Shown: positions 1 to 11,760, counted from the first letter of the stretch. The stretch: 64,000 nt of DNA from Lotus japonicus (GCF_012489685.1 NC_080046.1:25116223-25180222); one strand, 5' to 3'. Made by a program: numbers and translations. Notes: generated by a model from the sequence alone, not told the origin.

Positions 1-593
1 GTTGGGATGCTGGAACAGGAGCGCGTCGCGGTAGCGAGAGGATGACGGATGGTGTACATAGACTAGGTCGTTCTGGATTTCGAATTCGGACGACGATCAT
101 GCTAGCATGTAGGTTTTGGTGCTGGTGTGAGCTCCTCAAGATGGGATTAGTGTAGGAGTAGAGTCTTAGCTCTGAACATCATTTGTTTCTTTTGGGACAG
201 GGTAGCTTCCCACCTATAGCTTTTGTGTGGTTTCTTAACAGGAATCACAGAGAGTTGGTTGGACTTAGGAGGTCTTGCTTCAGGCCGATGGGCCAGCTGA
301 TTTTCAGTTTTGAGGGATGGTGTTGCGGACACTTCACCTTTATTTTCAGTCTGTACATATTGCCTACGGGCGTTGCACCTTTCTTTCCGTCACTGGAGGT
401 TACTCGTGACGAGGTTGCTACCACAGCGGGGGGGGCTGTTTATATATTGTATATTATTTCTATTGCTTTTCGCTTTTGGGTTTTATTTAATTCAGTCTTG
501 TCTTAGTTATTATCAAAAAAAAATATTCACGTTTTTCCGCATTAAGTTTACTTTTGGTTACTAAAGTGACGCCACCGAAATCGGGGTGTTACA
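1..593 (+). mobile_element. 3' end of a long chromovirus-type LTR (cut by window edge)
   Basis: This stretch matches, base for base over long runs, the last ~600 bp of the LTRs at 30048-34173, 55246-59263 and 54720-62514. It ends with the shared terminal block: a poly-A run, TTTCCGC, 'AAAGTGACGCCACC' and the terminus GGGGTGTTACA at 583-593. The first ~120 bp retain a broken copy of the small ORF these LTRs carry near their 3' ends (reading LEQERVAVARG, with stop codons). The LTR sits inside a Sirevirus envelope-like gene, whose reading resumes at 594. The 5' part lies outside the window, so solo LTR versus full element cannot be decided. Confidence 0.85.
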
Positions 594-1554
594 GCTCTGA
601 TGTGCTGGAGTGCAAGGAGGTTATGACACACATTGAGAAAGCTGGGTTGATGAAACGATTTTGCATGTTGGTAGATGGCTTTGATAGGCTGGTACAGGAA
701 TTTATGGTGAATTTGTCTGTGGAAGTGAGACTTTCTGAGAGTGATGAATACAGGAAAGTGTTTGCAGGGAAAAACGTGTGAAGTTTTCTCCTAAAGTGAT
801 CAACAAGGAACTTGGAAGAAGTGTTGTTGCAGTTGCTGATGAAGAACTACCCTTGGACGTAGTTGCCAAGGAACTCACTGCTGGAAAGGTTCAGAGATGG
901 CCCAAGAAGAAGCTTTTGTCCACTGGGAATCTCAGTGTGAAGTATGCAATCCTTAACAGGATTGGTGCTGTGAATTGGGTCCCTACCCAACATACCTCTT
1001 CTATTTCTGCCACTCTTGCCAGGTTAATTTACAAAATTGGTAATTCTATTCCTATTGATTTTGGCACTTTTGTGTTTGAGCAAACCTTGAAGCATGCAAA
1101 GACCTGCGCTGTGAAGTTGGCGATTTCTTTTCCATCTCTGATCACAGAGATCATTTTGCAACAACATCCTAAGCTTGTCAGGGATGTTGAGGAGGTTTTG
1201 CCCAAGGGTGCTCAAATTACTTTGGACCATCGTCTGTTTACTGGGCCTCATATCCCAGACATTGTTGTGCCATCCAACAGGACATTTGCATCTGCTCCTG
1301 TGAGCAAGGCTGGAAGAAAGGTTGTTATTGATGAACTGCAGGCTGTGTCTAAGGCTCTTCAAGAGACTATCTCCACAAGCACGACAAGGAAGGTCAAGGT
1401 GGATGAGTTGTTGTTGAAGCTTCAAGAGGAAGAGGACCAAGAGGGTGAGCCAAGTGCTGCAAATGCTGCTGATGCAGATGCAAGCACTGATGAAGAGGAA
1501 GGATCTGATGAGAATGAAGAAGAAACTGGGGAGGATTCCAGTTCTGATGATTAG
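594..1554 (+). pseudogene. Sirevirus envelope-like protein, C-terminal two thirds, frameshifted
   Basis: Reading begins SSDVLECKEVMTHIEKAGLMKR and continues with the conserved landmarks of the env-like/putative plant transposon protein of SIRE1-type copia elements: a WPKKKLLSTGNLSVKYAILNRIG-type block, NWVPTQHTSSI, the FGTFVFEQTLKHA block and the LFTGPHIPDIVVPSNR block. The C terminus is a Lys-rich heptad-like helix followed by an acidic Glu/Asp/Ser tail. A frameshift near 775-781 separates the first 60 codons (stop at 779-781) from the remaining 258. The N-terminal part is missing because the LTR at 1-593 interrupts the gene. In Sireviruses this ORF lies between pol and the 3' LTR, which agrees with what follows. 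Its function is unknown; a true envelope role is unproven. Confidence 0.8.
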
Positions 1555-2004
1555 ATATTTGCTGCATTTCTTTGCTATCTAGTTCTATTTTTTTTGTTTG
1601 ACTGTATTTGAGGACCCTTTGCCGAATTTGTGTTAAAAAGGGGGAGTAGCTACTAGTATGTTCTGGTTTGTACTAATCTGAAGCCTACACTCAAGAATTC
1701 AAGACTTAGTTATGTATTGGTTGTTTCTGTGGAAGCCAAGTATGTTTGTGCAAGTTGGTGCAAGTTGTGCTTATGCTGTTCTCCAAGTGTTGCTACTGGT
1801 AGTTAGTTAGCTTGTGCTTGTTACTAGTTTCTTGCTAGTTACTCTACTGTTGATGTGTGCATCAGAAAGCTGTCAAGGGTGTGCTATTTGTTTTGTGTGG
1901 TATGGGCTGCACTATTTGAGGGGGAGTTTCGGTGCTATGGGGGAGATTTGTGAATCTTCTCAATACTCAAGTTGTTTTAGACAAAATTTGACAAAGGGGG
2001 AGAT
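1555..2004 (+). other. Sirevirus 3' untranslated region with multiple polypurine tracts
   Basis: Non-coding stretch between the env-like stop and the 3' LTR. It holds at least four G-rich polypurine tracts of the AAAGGGGGAG type, at about 1635-1646, 1918-1926, 1938-1945 and 1994-2003. Several polypurine tracts upstream of the 3' LTR are a known Sirevirus hallmark. The last one directly abuts the LTR and would be the plus-strand primer. Confidence 0.7.
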
Positions 2005-2850
2005 TGTTGTTACTTTTGGTTGTCTTGCATTTTGTCCAAAACAACCTGATGTCAAAACAGATGCTGTGACATCTGCATTCGTGTAGCACAGGACATCAGT
2101 CCTTGACTTGGAGTGCTTAAGTGTGCCCTGGAAATCTGCTGAAGATTCTAGTGTGGTTACTTACGCTTTAAGTAGCTATTTTATGGGCTGGTTTTATTGT
2201 TGGAATAATCTCTGATTAAGGGATTGATTCCTATTGTGTTTATGATGATTGACTAGTGAACACAATCAACATTTATGGAAGATTGCGTTCTGATTTGCTG
2301 TTGTTGGACTACTGCTTCAGCTTTTGAAAAACCTAGTGTGGCTGCTGAAGCTTATATATATAGTGAAGACCTAAAACGGGAAGACTACTGAAGCTATCGA
2401 GTGAAATAGATCAAGTGTTTTAGGGTTGTGTTTTGTGCTAGTCCTTGTGTTCTTTGTGAACTCACCTTGCTCATTGATTCTATAAGGCAAGGTTGAGTTC
2501 TGTGTTCTTGAGTGGTAGAACTCTACTTGTTGTTGTTCTTACCAATCACTATGGCAGTGGTTGAGAGAAAGTGAGAGGAGCTCTCATACCTAGGTCGATA
2601 TACTAGGTAGAAATACACTGGGTAGATTAGGAAGAGAACTATGAGCTATGGGTTCATGAGTGTCTGTAGTTCCTGAATCTTGAGATAGTGAATTTTCTTT
2701 CTTTGGGTACAAACCCTCAAGACGTAGGTGAAGTTTCACCGAACTGGGTTAACAACTTTGGTGTTGTGTCTTGTTTATTTTATGCTTTTACTCTTTACTG
2801 TTGTATGATTGTTAAAGCAGTTGCCTAAGCATCGCGTATGACATCTGCCA
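2005..2850 (+). repeat. Sirevirus 3' LTR (end approximate)
   Basis: Begins TGTTGTTACTTTTGG right after a polypurine tract and contains the words CAAAACAACCTGATGTC and GTGACATCTGCA typical of legume SIRE-type LTRs as I remember them. A TATA-like stretch (TTATATATATAG, about 2353-2364) lies in the middle. The 3' end is placed at CATCTGCCA (2850) because copia RNase H coding starts soon after and the LTR-like word GACATCTGC recurs there. No second LTR copy is in the window to fix the boundary. Confidence 0.55.
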
Positions 2851-2872
2851 TACGAGAACTAGAATTACAGGA

Positions 2873-3433
2873 AAGCATTGATTCGCATGGTCAAGTATCT
2901 GAAGAAAGTTCCAAGAAGAGGTATCGTGTATAGTGATCATGGACATATGTGAGTGAAGGTATTTTCAGATGCTGATTGGGCAGGATCTCCCATGGATAGA
3001 AAATCCACCACTGCCTATTGTGTATTTTTGGGAGGTAATTTAATTTCTTGGAAAAACAAGAAGCAAAATGTGGTGGCACGATCTAGTGCAGAAGCTGAAT
3101 ATCGTGCTATGGCTCAAACTACCTGTGAACTTATGTGGGTAGGAAAAATCTTGAGTGAGATGGGAATTGAGAGCATATGTTCAATGAAACTATAGTGTGA
3201 TAATCAGGCTGCCCTACATATCTCATCAAATCCTGTTTTTTCATGAAAGAACTAAACATATTGAGGTGGATTACCATTTTATCCGTGAGAAGATTCAACA
3301 TAACCTTATATCCACTTCTTATGTTATAACAGGTGATCGACTTGTAGATGTGTTTACAAAGGCTTTGAATGGGGTGCGTAATGATTTTATTTGTAACAAG
3401 CTGGGCATGATTAATATCTATGCTCCAGCTTGA
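2873..3433 (+). pseudogene. Copia polyprotein tail (RNase H domain), broken
   Basis: Reading IRMVKYLKKVPRRGIVYSDHG followed by FSDADWAGSPMDRKSTTAYC, SSAEAEYRAMA, CDNQAA, HERTKHIEVDYHFIREK and DVFTKAL is the standard Ty1/copia RNase H and terminal region. Catalytic-type residues D (in DADWAG), E (in AEAEYRA) and D (in CDNQAA) are present. Stops occur after SDHGHM (about 2949) and at 3193, and the frame shifts near 3195. Everything upstream of RNase H is absent, so this is a 3' fragment of an unrelated copia element that the Sirevirus LTR abuts. Confidence 0.8.
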
Positions 3434-3440
3434 GGGGGAG

Positions 3441-3628
3441 TGTTAGCATTAAGGATTATGTTAAGAGTTAGGGTTAGATGTAAAGTCTATGGGTCAGGCC
3501 CATATGTACTTTGTACTACATGTTGTACTACTACTCTTAACCTAGTATTATATATATGAGGGAGGCTGCACCTTGCAGTGTATCCCATTACAATATCTCT
3601 TTCTCTCTCTTAGTCTTTTGTATTTACA
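3441..3628 (+). repeat. Short copia 3' LTR
   Basis: A polypurine tract TTGAGGGGGAG (3430-3440) ends the copia coding fragment and is followed by TGTTAGCATTAAGG, a usual copia LTR start. A TATA box (TATTATATATATGAG) is at about 3546-3560. A pyrimidine-rich stretch ends in TATTTACA at 3628, giving a compact ~188-bp LTR typical of small copia lineages. The right end is judged from the TG..CA rule only. Confidence 0.5.
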
Positions 3629-4487
3629 TATATCAAGTTTGGGATTGAGGACATTGAAGCTAGGCTTAACGATTTGTTTCAGGGGAGCAGTGGATCAAAT
3701 GGTGGTAGAAAGTTAAGGTGAAAAATGTACTCATGTTAGTGTGTATGATTTTGTAGTGTAATTTGGATACAAAAAGTTTTGGATGTCACAGATGTAGGAA
3801 TTTCTAGTCACAAATGGATTTACTCCTCTTAATTATAATTAGACGGATTATGTTTTGAACAAATATTTATATTTTATTCATCTAGATTAAATACTATTTG
3901 TCCTATCTGAATTCAAGGACTCATATTGAATGACTGCATTAAAAGTTGACGGTAGCGGATCAAATCCTAAAAAAGGTTGATATAATTGATGGTAAAATTT
4001 GTCTCAGCATACCTCAAATTCCAGCTACACAACAACCTCTAAAGAGTAAACACTTCCATTATTGTCTATTATGACTTCTATCAATGAATACATGTTTGAT
4101 TACATTTTAAGCTAAATATGACTGATATTGCTCTCATATTCTCTGTTAAAGTTAGAGAATTCTCTCTCCGAGTTATTGTTGATTTAAAACTATTTCTAAC
4201 AAAATACAAATTAAAGCACTAGTCAATAAACTCGTGCACTATGCAATGTGTGAGTCCTTACCTAGTTAAATAAAAATGTGAAAGCTACCTAAATATAAAT
4301 TTTCTCTACCCAAATATAATGGTATAGTGTGAATGCAGGTAAATTGAGACAAAGGATTTTTAGAGTTTTGGTTTATATTTATTTATAACAAAAATGTTCT
4401 ACTTCTATCAAAAGAATGTTTTTTCGTGTATATATATTTTCTTGAGATTCACTTAATGTATCAAAAATCAAAGTTGAAGGGTTGTTG
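3629..4487. other. AT-rich intergenic DNA, 3' side of the CHX gene
   Basis: No coding potential and no repeat that I can relate to others in the window. The last ~100 bases next to 4488 would be the 3' UTR of the minus-strand antiporter gene. Confidence 0.5.
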
Positions 4488-7467
4488 TTACACCACCAAA
4501 ACTGAAAATGTAAAATCTGAGGCTAGGAGGTTCCCAACTAATCCAAGCTCTGGGAGTTCACACCATTCTGTCAAGCCTAGCGTGCATGGAGACTCCATTA
4601 TATGATGTTTACCCACTATGACCAAATTAAAATGTCCCTCCATTGTTCGGATAACATGTATTGTTCCTATCCCATCTTCCACAATCTCCTCCTTAAAGTT
4701 CACCTTGCCTTTAAGGTTAAGATTATACTTTATATGCTCCATCAAGTAAATAAAAGGATTCTTCATATTCCTTTGTTTTTCTTCCATGTTAACCCTTACC
4801 CAAAACATTGTAAGTCTGATATTTGGATGTTGAGCCATTTGCAAACTAAAAGCCAGTGCCTCTTGGTCATCATCACCGCCTAAGAAGATCATGGCAATTT
4901 CACAGAATGACTTATCATATGTAACTAATAGTTTTCCACTCATATTGCTTCTGTCAATTAAGACTCCAACTGAACAAGGAGCTTTACTAAGAACTTTCTG
5001 GTTTATTGTCCTGATTGAAGCGTTGGAAACCTCAATATTTCCATTAATGGACCATCGCTTATGAAATGGTATGATCACAAAATGTGATTTTGTATCCATT
5101 GCAAGGTAGCATATGTCATCGTGAATGCTTGCAAATGGTGCAATTGCAGTAAAGAACTGCAACATGATACTCTCTTTGTTATGCTGCTGAAATTGATCAA
5201 AGACTTTGTTTATGTGTTGAGAGGAAGCATCTCCATGTGGATGTAACTTGTTAGTGGTCTCGCTTTTTGTAAGGACTGGGGCTGCTCTGCCTGAGAGCTC
5301 CATGAGATGGAGAACAAAGAGTGACAACGGTGTCTCCTTTGAGGGATTAAATGCTTCGAGAAGGTTGACCAATGGATATACGTTTTCTTCATTGTGGACA
5401 CATACAAGCAATTTGAATTCGTGGTCCTTGTGGTCCTTTACTGATTTTCTAATGTAGTTTCTGTATCTCTTTGAAGGATCATATATGTAATAAATAACTA
5501 GAGTTGCAAATCCGGTTACACCTACCATGGTATATATGACAATAGTGTAAGACAGTCTCCCAAGGTCCTGCAGGTATAAATCAAATAGATTCAAATTAGC
5601 ACTATATATATATTTACATGTACAATTAATAAATAACACAACAAAAAACTCTTACATGATTTTTTCTTTTCATGAACTTCCATGATCATTAAATTCTGAT
5701 TTTACGCAGAAGCACAAACAATATAAAATGTAACGAGTATCATTTAAAAAAAACGTGTATACCACTATAAATTCATTCATTTCCATTTTTGTGGAATAAT
5801 TTTTCCTCTCTAACCGAAAATGGAACTAAAATGAGGTATTGATTTTAGTGGAAAAAGTGCAAAGCTACAACCATTTGCTGAAAATAATTTTCTATATACA
5901 TGTATTTTGTCATGCCCTGGTTTCAGTTTCAGTTATTTTAAGGATAACACCTAAAAATATATACCTTTCTTTTTAATAAATAGGTGTAGAGGGAGAGATC
6001 TACAAGGCCTTTGCAACACATGATTAGAGACAACGCAACAGAATCCCAGAATTCAATTTGAAAGTGAAGTGTGGATAAAATGGTGCCTGCAAACTTTCCT
6101 ATTTTTCCGGCAAGTAAGACAGCCTCTATGCATCCTGCTTGTGATGTTAAAGGGGGAACGATTGTGCTCAAACCACATATAGTACAATAAGCTGGAACAA
6201 TCAAAGTAGAACCAACAATATCAATCCTCTCTGCCAGAGCAGAACCTAACGGGGGGCCATCTGGCAACATCAAGCCAAACCAAAACGTAACAAGAAAAGC
6301 AGGCTGTCCAACAACTTGTGCAGACAATCCAAGAATAAAAAGTATAAACATGATTATCATGTAATGACCTCCCGTCATATGCTTTCCCTTTGGATTGCGG
6401 TGGGAGATCCATATAACAAGGGGCCTTAGCATGAAGAATAAACTGCCGAAATAACAAACTGTCACAAGTAGTGTCAGAATAGGCATAACTGACTTTTGTC
6501 CCAAGGATTCAATACTGCTGATTACAACAAATATTAAAAACCACGTGCATTTATCACTAACCATGGAAGCAGATAATGCCATGCGTCCAATTTCTGAATT
6601 AAGAATATTCATCTCTTTGAGAAAGCTACTTGTAGCAGGAAATGCAGTCAAAGCATCAAAAATTACCAAACCTCTAACACCATTCGCTTCAGACTTTAGA
6701 GATGAGACTCCTCCAACCATAATAAAAACTAGAGCGCCAACTGCTATAGAAGACACATGGCCTACTAAACCAATTATTTTTGCATGCTTTCCAATATTAA
6801 ATATATGTTTGGGATTGATCTGCACCCCTATCTTGAAGAAGTAAATTATCATGCCAAATTCTGCAAATGTTGTAAGTGTCACTATGCTCATTGATGGAAA
6901 CATCAACTCATAACCTGCTTGGAGTCTACCAAGCAATAATGGACCTAATATGATACCAGCCTGATAAGAGGAGAAACAAAATATACTATATCATCAAATG
7001 AATTTCTTCCAATAACCCAAAAGCTTAAGCCAAAATGAATGTTATCATATCTTTAAAACTTGTGCTCTCTCTAAATAATACAGAAGAACCAAACATAAAA
7101 TATATGAGATGATTTGTATTTGTTGATCTTGTTTTTAAATTCTTCAAATACTAATTGATGATTAAAACTTAATAAACCTGCAAATGGAAGGTGTTAATTA
7201 TGACGAAAATAAACTTACCACTATTTGTGAAACGAGTTGTATTGGATGAAGTGGTCTCAGCAGGAGATGAGTAATTTTACCGACAATAAATATAAGAATA
7301 ATTTGAATTACTAGTATGGATGTGGGATTATGGAGGGGATTGTCCCCAAGAAATATGCCATTGGTTGAGCGGCTTCGATCAATATATTGACATACTATTG
7401 GCTCCATTCCAATATTTCCATAGGAACTCAACTGATCTAGCTTTTCTTGTTCTGGCTTATCAGCCAT
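4488..7467 (-). CDS. CHX (member not assigned): Cation/H+ antiporter, CHX family (CPA2), three exons, 774 aa
   Basis: Exons are 7467-7219, 6960-5965 and 5567-4488. Both introns have GT..AG ends (GTAAGT..TCAG and GTATAT..GCAG) and phase 0, and together the exons give an uninterrupted 774-residue protein, the usual length for plant CHX proteins (about 770-850). Residues 1-50 are a hydrophilic N terminus ending in FLGDNPLHNPTS. A CPA2 exchanger membrane domain covers about 51-435: RPLHPIQLVSQIVAGIILGP at 71-90, and NILNSEIGRMALSASMVSDK at 201-220 with the conserved Asp (D219). The remaining ~340 residues are the cytosolic nucleotide-binding/USP-like region (LLVCVHNEENVYPL, GVLIDR, IFLGGDDDQEAL, VIVGKHH). 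CHX proteins exchange K+ or other monovalent cations for H+ in endomembranes or the plasma membrane, and many are pollen-expressed. The substrate here is inferred from the family. No inactivating change is visible. It is the only clearly intact host gene in the window. Confidence 0.93.
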
Positions 7468-8000
7468 CTTAAAATCTTTAATGAAAGATAAGGATCCAAA
7501 GAACTACAGGAAAATATCGTAGGAAGAATGCAAATAAGCTTGAAAGAATGAGAGCGCAAGAGAGAGAGATGATGGAAAAAGAGAGTTTGAAAATTGAATG
7601 GATGAACACGTTAGAAATTTAATGGCTGAAAAGTGACATTGTAGTTTACTATTGTCCCATTTAGTTGGTTAGACAAGAATAGCCATTTCAAGAAAAATGA
7701 ATTTTCTTCATTGATTCTTGGTAGTTTAGTATTTATATATATATATATGCAAAACACACTTAAATTTTACATTAAATACATAAGCAAAAACATTTGCACT
7801 TGCACTATTAATTATCAACTTTTGAGTTACGCACAAAAAAATTTGAGTTCCTTATAAAATAATAATTTATTAAGTATTAATTAAAACTAGTTAGAATTGT
7901 AATTAATAATAATAATCTGAGACAAAATTAAAAAAATGTTAAAACAAAACAAAGAATTATATTTATATGTAAATAGTATTAAGAATTAACCATAAAAATA
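7468..8000. other. Promoter-side intergenic DNA of the CHX gene
   Basis: AT-rich, non-coding. About 160 purine-rich bases upstream of the start codon (read on the minus strand these are pyrimidine-rich) fit a 5' UTR. A TATATATATATA run lies at about 7735-7749, roughly 270 bp upstream; whether it is the core promoter cannot be told. The Tat element begins at 8006, so the natural upstream region of this gene was displaced by about 9.6 kb. Confidence 0.4.
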
Positions 8001-8005
8001 CTATT

Positions 8006-8372
8006 TGTTCCGTACTAGGGAGTTCTGACGTCGGAAACTGACAGAAAGTAAACCCTAACAGAGTGCTAAAAATATCACAAAAGGAATATTCTCATTAAAT
8101 GTTTGAAAGGTACTTTTTACAAGGGGTTGACCTCTCCTTTTATAGAGGGAATGATCATAACATGGACTTTCACTGTACTTGGGCCTGACAACCGGGGCCC
8201 AAACCTCTATACATATAAGACAAAACTAAAGGAATCTTCCAGCTGGCGCGTGGACCCATCCAGAAGACGGGCGGGCTTCGACGTTGTTCCATAATCCCGC
8301 CATGGCTGCTTTCGTTCATCTAAATGCTTGATTTGGGCGGGAATAAGGGATACTTATATCCCGCCCAGTCCA
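8006..8372 (-). repeat. 3' LTR of the Tat element
   Basis: 367 bp, nearly identical to 17263-17628. On the element strand it starts TGGACTGGGCGGG and ends GTACGGAACA. TATA-like words (GATATAAGTATCC, CTATAAAAGGAGAGG) occur inside. The second, at about 8135-8149, is well placed to be the promoter in the 5' copy. Confidence 0.92.
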
Positions 8373-8535
8373 CATGCCCCCAAGACATGAGGCTTAAGTA
8401 AGTTGAGTCGAAATGTCTTTATACGTTGCTTCGTCGCCTACCTTTATCATTTACTTCGTTCTTCTGATAATTGTGTCGCCGTTCTTTCACTTGTGTAGGT
8501 GTCCCGCCCAGTCCACATGCCCCCCAAGACATGAG
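8359..8535 (-). repeat. Duplicated polypurine tract and LTR edge
   Basis: The block CCCGCCCAGTCCACATGC plus CCCCCAAGACATGAG appears at 8359-8391 and again at 8503-8535, 144 bp apart, each followed by a related TTGAGTCGA..TGTCTTTA stretch. The block spans the first bases of the 3' LTR and the adjoining polypurine tract (TTGGGGGCATG on the element strand). A second polypurine tract with an attached scrap of LTR therefore lies just inside the real one. Confidence 0.75.
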
Positions 8536-8855
8536 ACTTAGGTTCCTTGAGTCGAGACGTCTTTACAGTATATCGCCATTCTTTGTAGTCATGGTTCTGT
8601 CGTCACATTCTTGCTTATGAATTCTCGCCATTTTTTATCTTTGTCGATATCTCGCCGTTATCACACCTGTCAAACACGTCTTTTCAACTGACGCACGTAT
8701 CCTTCTTTTTCGGGATTTTGCTATCATTTGCCATAAATGCAGTTGTGCGTCTCGAGGAGTTACGTCTTTTCGTTTCATACCTTTTCAAATTTCAAACCCA
8801 CGATCCCACGATCCTTCGCAGTCTTTCCCACTCATTCTCTCTCTTCCTTTTTCTT

Positions 8856-8865
8856 CTATAAATAC
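8856..8865 (+). promoter_or_regulatory. TATA box of the opposite-strand gene in the Tat element
   Basis: CTATAAATAC preceded and followed by pyrimidine-rich DNA. It lies ~290 bp upstream of the ATG at 9143. A likely 5'-UTR intron (9043-9141, CCG/GTGAGT..CCCAG) sits between them, so the mature leader would be ~130-150 nt. The box points away from the LTR promoter and opposite to gag-pol. Confidence 0.6.
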
Positions 8866-9142
8866 CCTTTTTACCTTTCACTTTTCACTTTTCTGAAAAC
8901 CTTTGCTCTGAAAACTTTTTCATCGCAGCTTTCCCTCTCTTCTTTGTTCTCCGGTGAACCTTGCTCACTCCGGCCGTTGTCATTGCGCGGTGCTCCCCCA
9001 TCGCCGACGTTCTCTTTACTCAATCCTCCGCTTCTTCCTCCGGTGAGTCCTTCCCCTTTCTCTTTTCTTGACACTGTGTCTTCTTCTTTCTTTGTGTTTG
9101 GACCTGTTCATCTTCTTTTTTATTTTTATGAAATTACCCAGC

Positions 9143-11259
9143 ATGTCGACACAAAATTTTAGCATTTCCTCCTTAGAGCTCACTTCCCCTTCTACGGAGG
9201 GGGAAGTTTCTGCCCCCACCGTTATCGAAATACAATCCTCGCCCTCCACTCACGAGGATTCCGGTCCCGCCGGCTCCGTTGATTCTATTCTCTCCTCTAA
9301 TGGAGATTTGTCTTCGCCCGAATGGCGTTCCAATGCGCATTTAGTTGAAGATAAGTGTCTTTGGCGCTCCATCTGGGGTAGCCTTGGGAGCATCAGTTCG
9401 CTTCGAATATCTTCTCAAGGGTTTACAAAGATAAATCCCGCCACCTCAAATAACGAAGATCACCTGTTAAATGTTCTTCCATGTGGCGAGGACGATTGCG
9501 TTCTTTTTCGCAAGGAACCCACTGATGAATCGCCCAATTTCTTTTTTGTTTATGGTTATTTTTTCTTGGATTTGAATATCAAACTCCCTTTCTCGCCCTT
9601 CATATGCCACGTTCTTACCTTTTTGAACGTGACGCCTTGTCAACTCCAGCCCAACGCCTGGGGTTTCATACGCTGCTTTGAAATTCTCTGTGAACATTTG
9701 AGTTGCACTCCCACCTATCCCTTGTTTTTCCTTTTTTATAAGACTGTCACCACAAAACCTACATCTGTCAAGTGGGTTCCCCTTTTGGCTCGCAAGAACA
9801 TGAGCCGATTCACCGCCCTTAAAAGCCATTACAAAGTGTGGCAGAAAAAATATTTCAAAGTCATGGAGTCGCCTGAAATGAATAACTTGTTTCGAGATTC
9901 CAATAACCACCCTCTCTTCCCCTTTTACTGGACAAAAAACCCTCGCCGAAAAATATCCGTTTCATACGACGCCTTGGATGAATCCGAGCAAGCCATCGCC
10001 GATTACCTCCGCACATTACCAGTGATCTCTGGTCATGACTTGATTGAAGCGTCGAAATCCGGCACTTTAAATCAACTTTTTAGTAAGTTTATAATTTTTG
10101 CACAACTTGTTTTTCCTTTTGTTTATGTACCTCGCCTAATTGATGTTTTCCATGCAGCCACGATGGGAAAAAGCAAGGTTGATGCCAACCCCCTCAAGAT
10201 GAAGGAATACCTCGTCCAGTCTGCTGCGGCGGCGAAGAAAAGGGCCGCCGAGACTAAGCAAAAGAAAAAGAATGAAGGTACTTCGGGCTCTGATAACGTC
10301 AGGGACCCAAAGCGCCAAAAAACTTCGAGCGCTGCTGGTGTTAAAGCTCTTCACCAATCAACTCTTGATCCAAAAGGTCGTCCGACTGAGAAAAAGAAGG
10401 GGCATGACAATGTCCCGCCACATCAACCGGATTCAGGCGCACTGATCAACCGCCCTTCAACTCCATTCGTCCAGGCTGGCCCTAGCTCAGCTATTGGGGG
10501 CAGAAACTTCCCCCTTTGCTGAACCTATCTGATCCTCGCTTCAACGGATTGGATTTTATGAATCGTACCTTTGACAACCGGATTCACAAGGATGTTTCCG
10601 GTCAAGGCCCTCCCAACATTGCTTCTGTGGCGATTCATCATGCGCTCTCTGCCGCCAGTACTGTGGCGGGAATGGCTCAGTGCGTGAAGGAGTTGATAGC
10701 AACCAAGAACCGTTATGAAAAGAAGGCGGCTGACTATAAGACTGCCTATGAGCAGGCAAAAGCCGATGCTGAGACCGCTAACAAAAACCTGAAGGCTGCT
10801 GAGGAGAGGTGTGCTAAGTTAACTGATGACTTGGCGGCTTCTGACTTGCTTCTCCAAAAGACCAAATCTCTGAAAGAAACTATCAACGACAAACACACTG
10901 CTGTTTAGGCCAAGTGCCAAAAACTGGAAAAGAAGTACGAACGCCTAAATGCTTCCATCTTGGGGCGTGCTTCTCTCCAGTTTGCTCAAGGCTTTCTGGC
11001 GGCCAAAGAGCAGATTAGTGTGGTTGAGCCGGGCTTTGATCTTTCCCGTATTGGGTGGCTGAAGGAGATCAAGGATGGTCAAGTAGTTGGTGATGATGAC
11101 ATTAGCCTCGACCTCCTTCCCCAATTCGATGATGAAAGTGAGCCTGAAGAAGATGGCGAGGATGGGAATGAGCAGCGCAAGAATGAGGATCACGAGAAGG
11201 AAGACCCTCAAGCTGGGACAAGCCAGGGCAACAACGCCAACAATGAGAACCTGGCTTGA
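9143..11259 (+). pseudogene. Additional opposite-strand ORF of the Tat element (putative gypsy-type transposon domain), damaged
   Basis: Runs against gag-pol. Chosen start MSTQNFSISSLELTS at 9143, one base after the acceptor of a predicted 5'-UTR intron. The N-terminal half (about residues 60-300) has the features of the plant 'putative gypsy type transposon' domain: LNVLPCGEDDCVLFRKEP, FFLDLNIKLPFSPF, LTFLNVTPCQLQPNAWGFI, TSVKWVPLLARKN and a WQKKYFKV block. A 75-bp segment 10083-10157 has good intron ends (TTA/GTAAGT..TGCAG); being a multiple of three it also reads through. It is followed by a basic, nuclear-signal-like stretch (KKRAAETKQKKKNE), then a coiled coil (TKNRYEKKAADYKTAYEQAK) and an acidic C terminus ending NNENLA. 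Damage: a frameshift near 10500-10520 and a stop at 10906-10908. The product is of unknown function. Confidence 0.8.
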
Positions 11260-11760
11260 ATTTCTTCTTTTATTTCATGAAGTTAAAATTTTGCTTTGGG
11301 CATTGCCCTGTCTTTTATCATCATTCCAAATCATGTACGGGCGTCGCCCCCTTTGCCTTACTTTTAATGAATACCATTTTAAGTTCATTCGTTGTTACCT
11401 TGAGTTGTTACTAACTTTTGTTGTTACTTTGGTTTGCATACCTTAGTCGATTTTTCGACGAGGCTTGGTTTCTAGTGGCCACTAGAATTGCCATGGCTTT
11501 TAACATTTGATGGCGACACTTTCTTATTCCGAAAGGTTTACTCGCAGTATTGCATACTTTGATACGATTTGCATTGCATGAACTCGTAATATAAATTATA
11601 TTGAATTAAAAAATACAGACGATTTTGTTAAAATAACCTTTTCATTAATTTTCTTTCACATGAGAACAATTGTCCCATTCTTTTTACATGCCGCCTCATT
11701 AAAAACCTCTCCAAAGAAAGGAAAAAAGAGTGCGACTTCATTCACCCTTGGTTGTTTCTA
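11260..11760. other. Convergent spacer between the opposite-strand gene and pol
   Basis: About 500 bp where the rightward gene and the leftward gag-pol transcript would end head-on. No coding potential. AT-rich words such as TTTTAATGAATACC and TAATATAAATTATATTGAATTAAAAAATAC could serve 3'-end formation in the plus direction. Confidence 0.45.

Noticed and set aside
1024..1440. Long minus-strand frame opposite the env-like gene
   Set aside because: Shadow of the coding strand; peptide has no recognisable features.
8103..8294. 63-codon frame repeated in both Tat LTRs (also 17360-17551)
   Set aside because: It is just the identical LTR sequence. There is no start context or domain, and it runs against the element's transcription.
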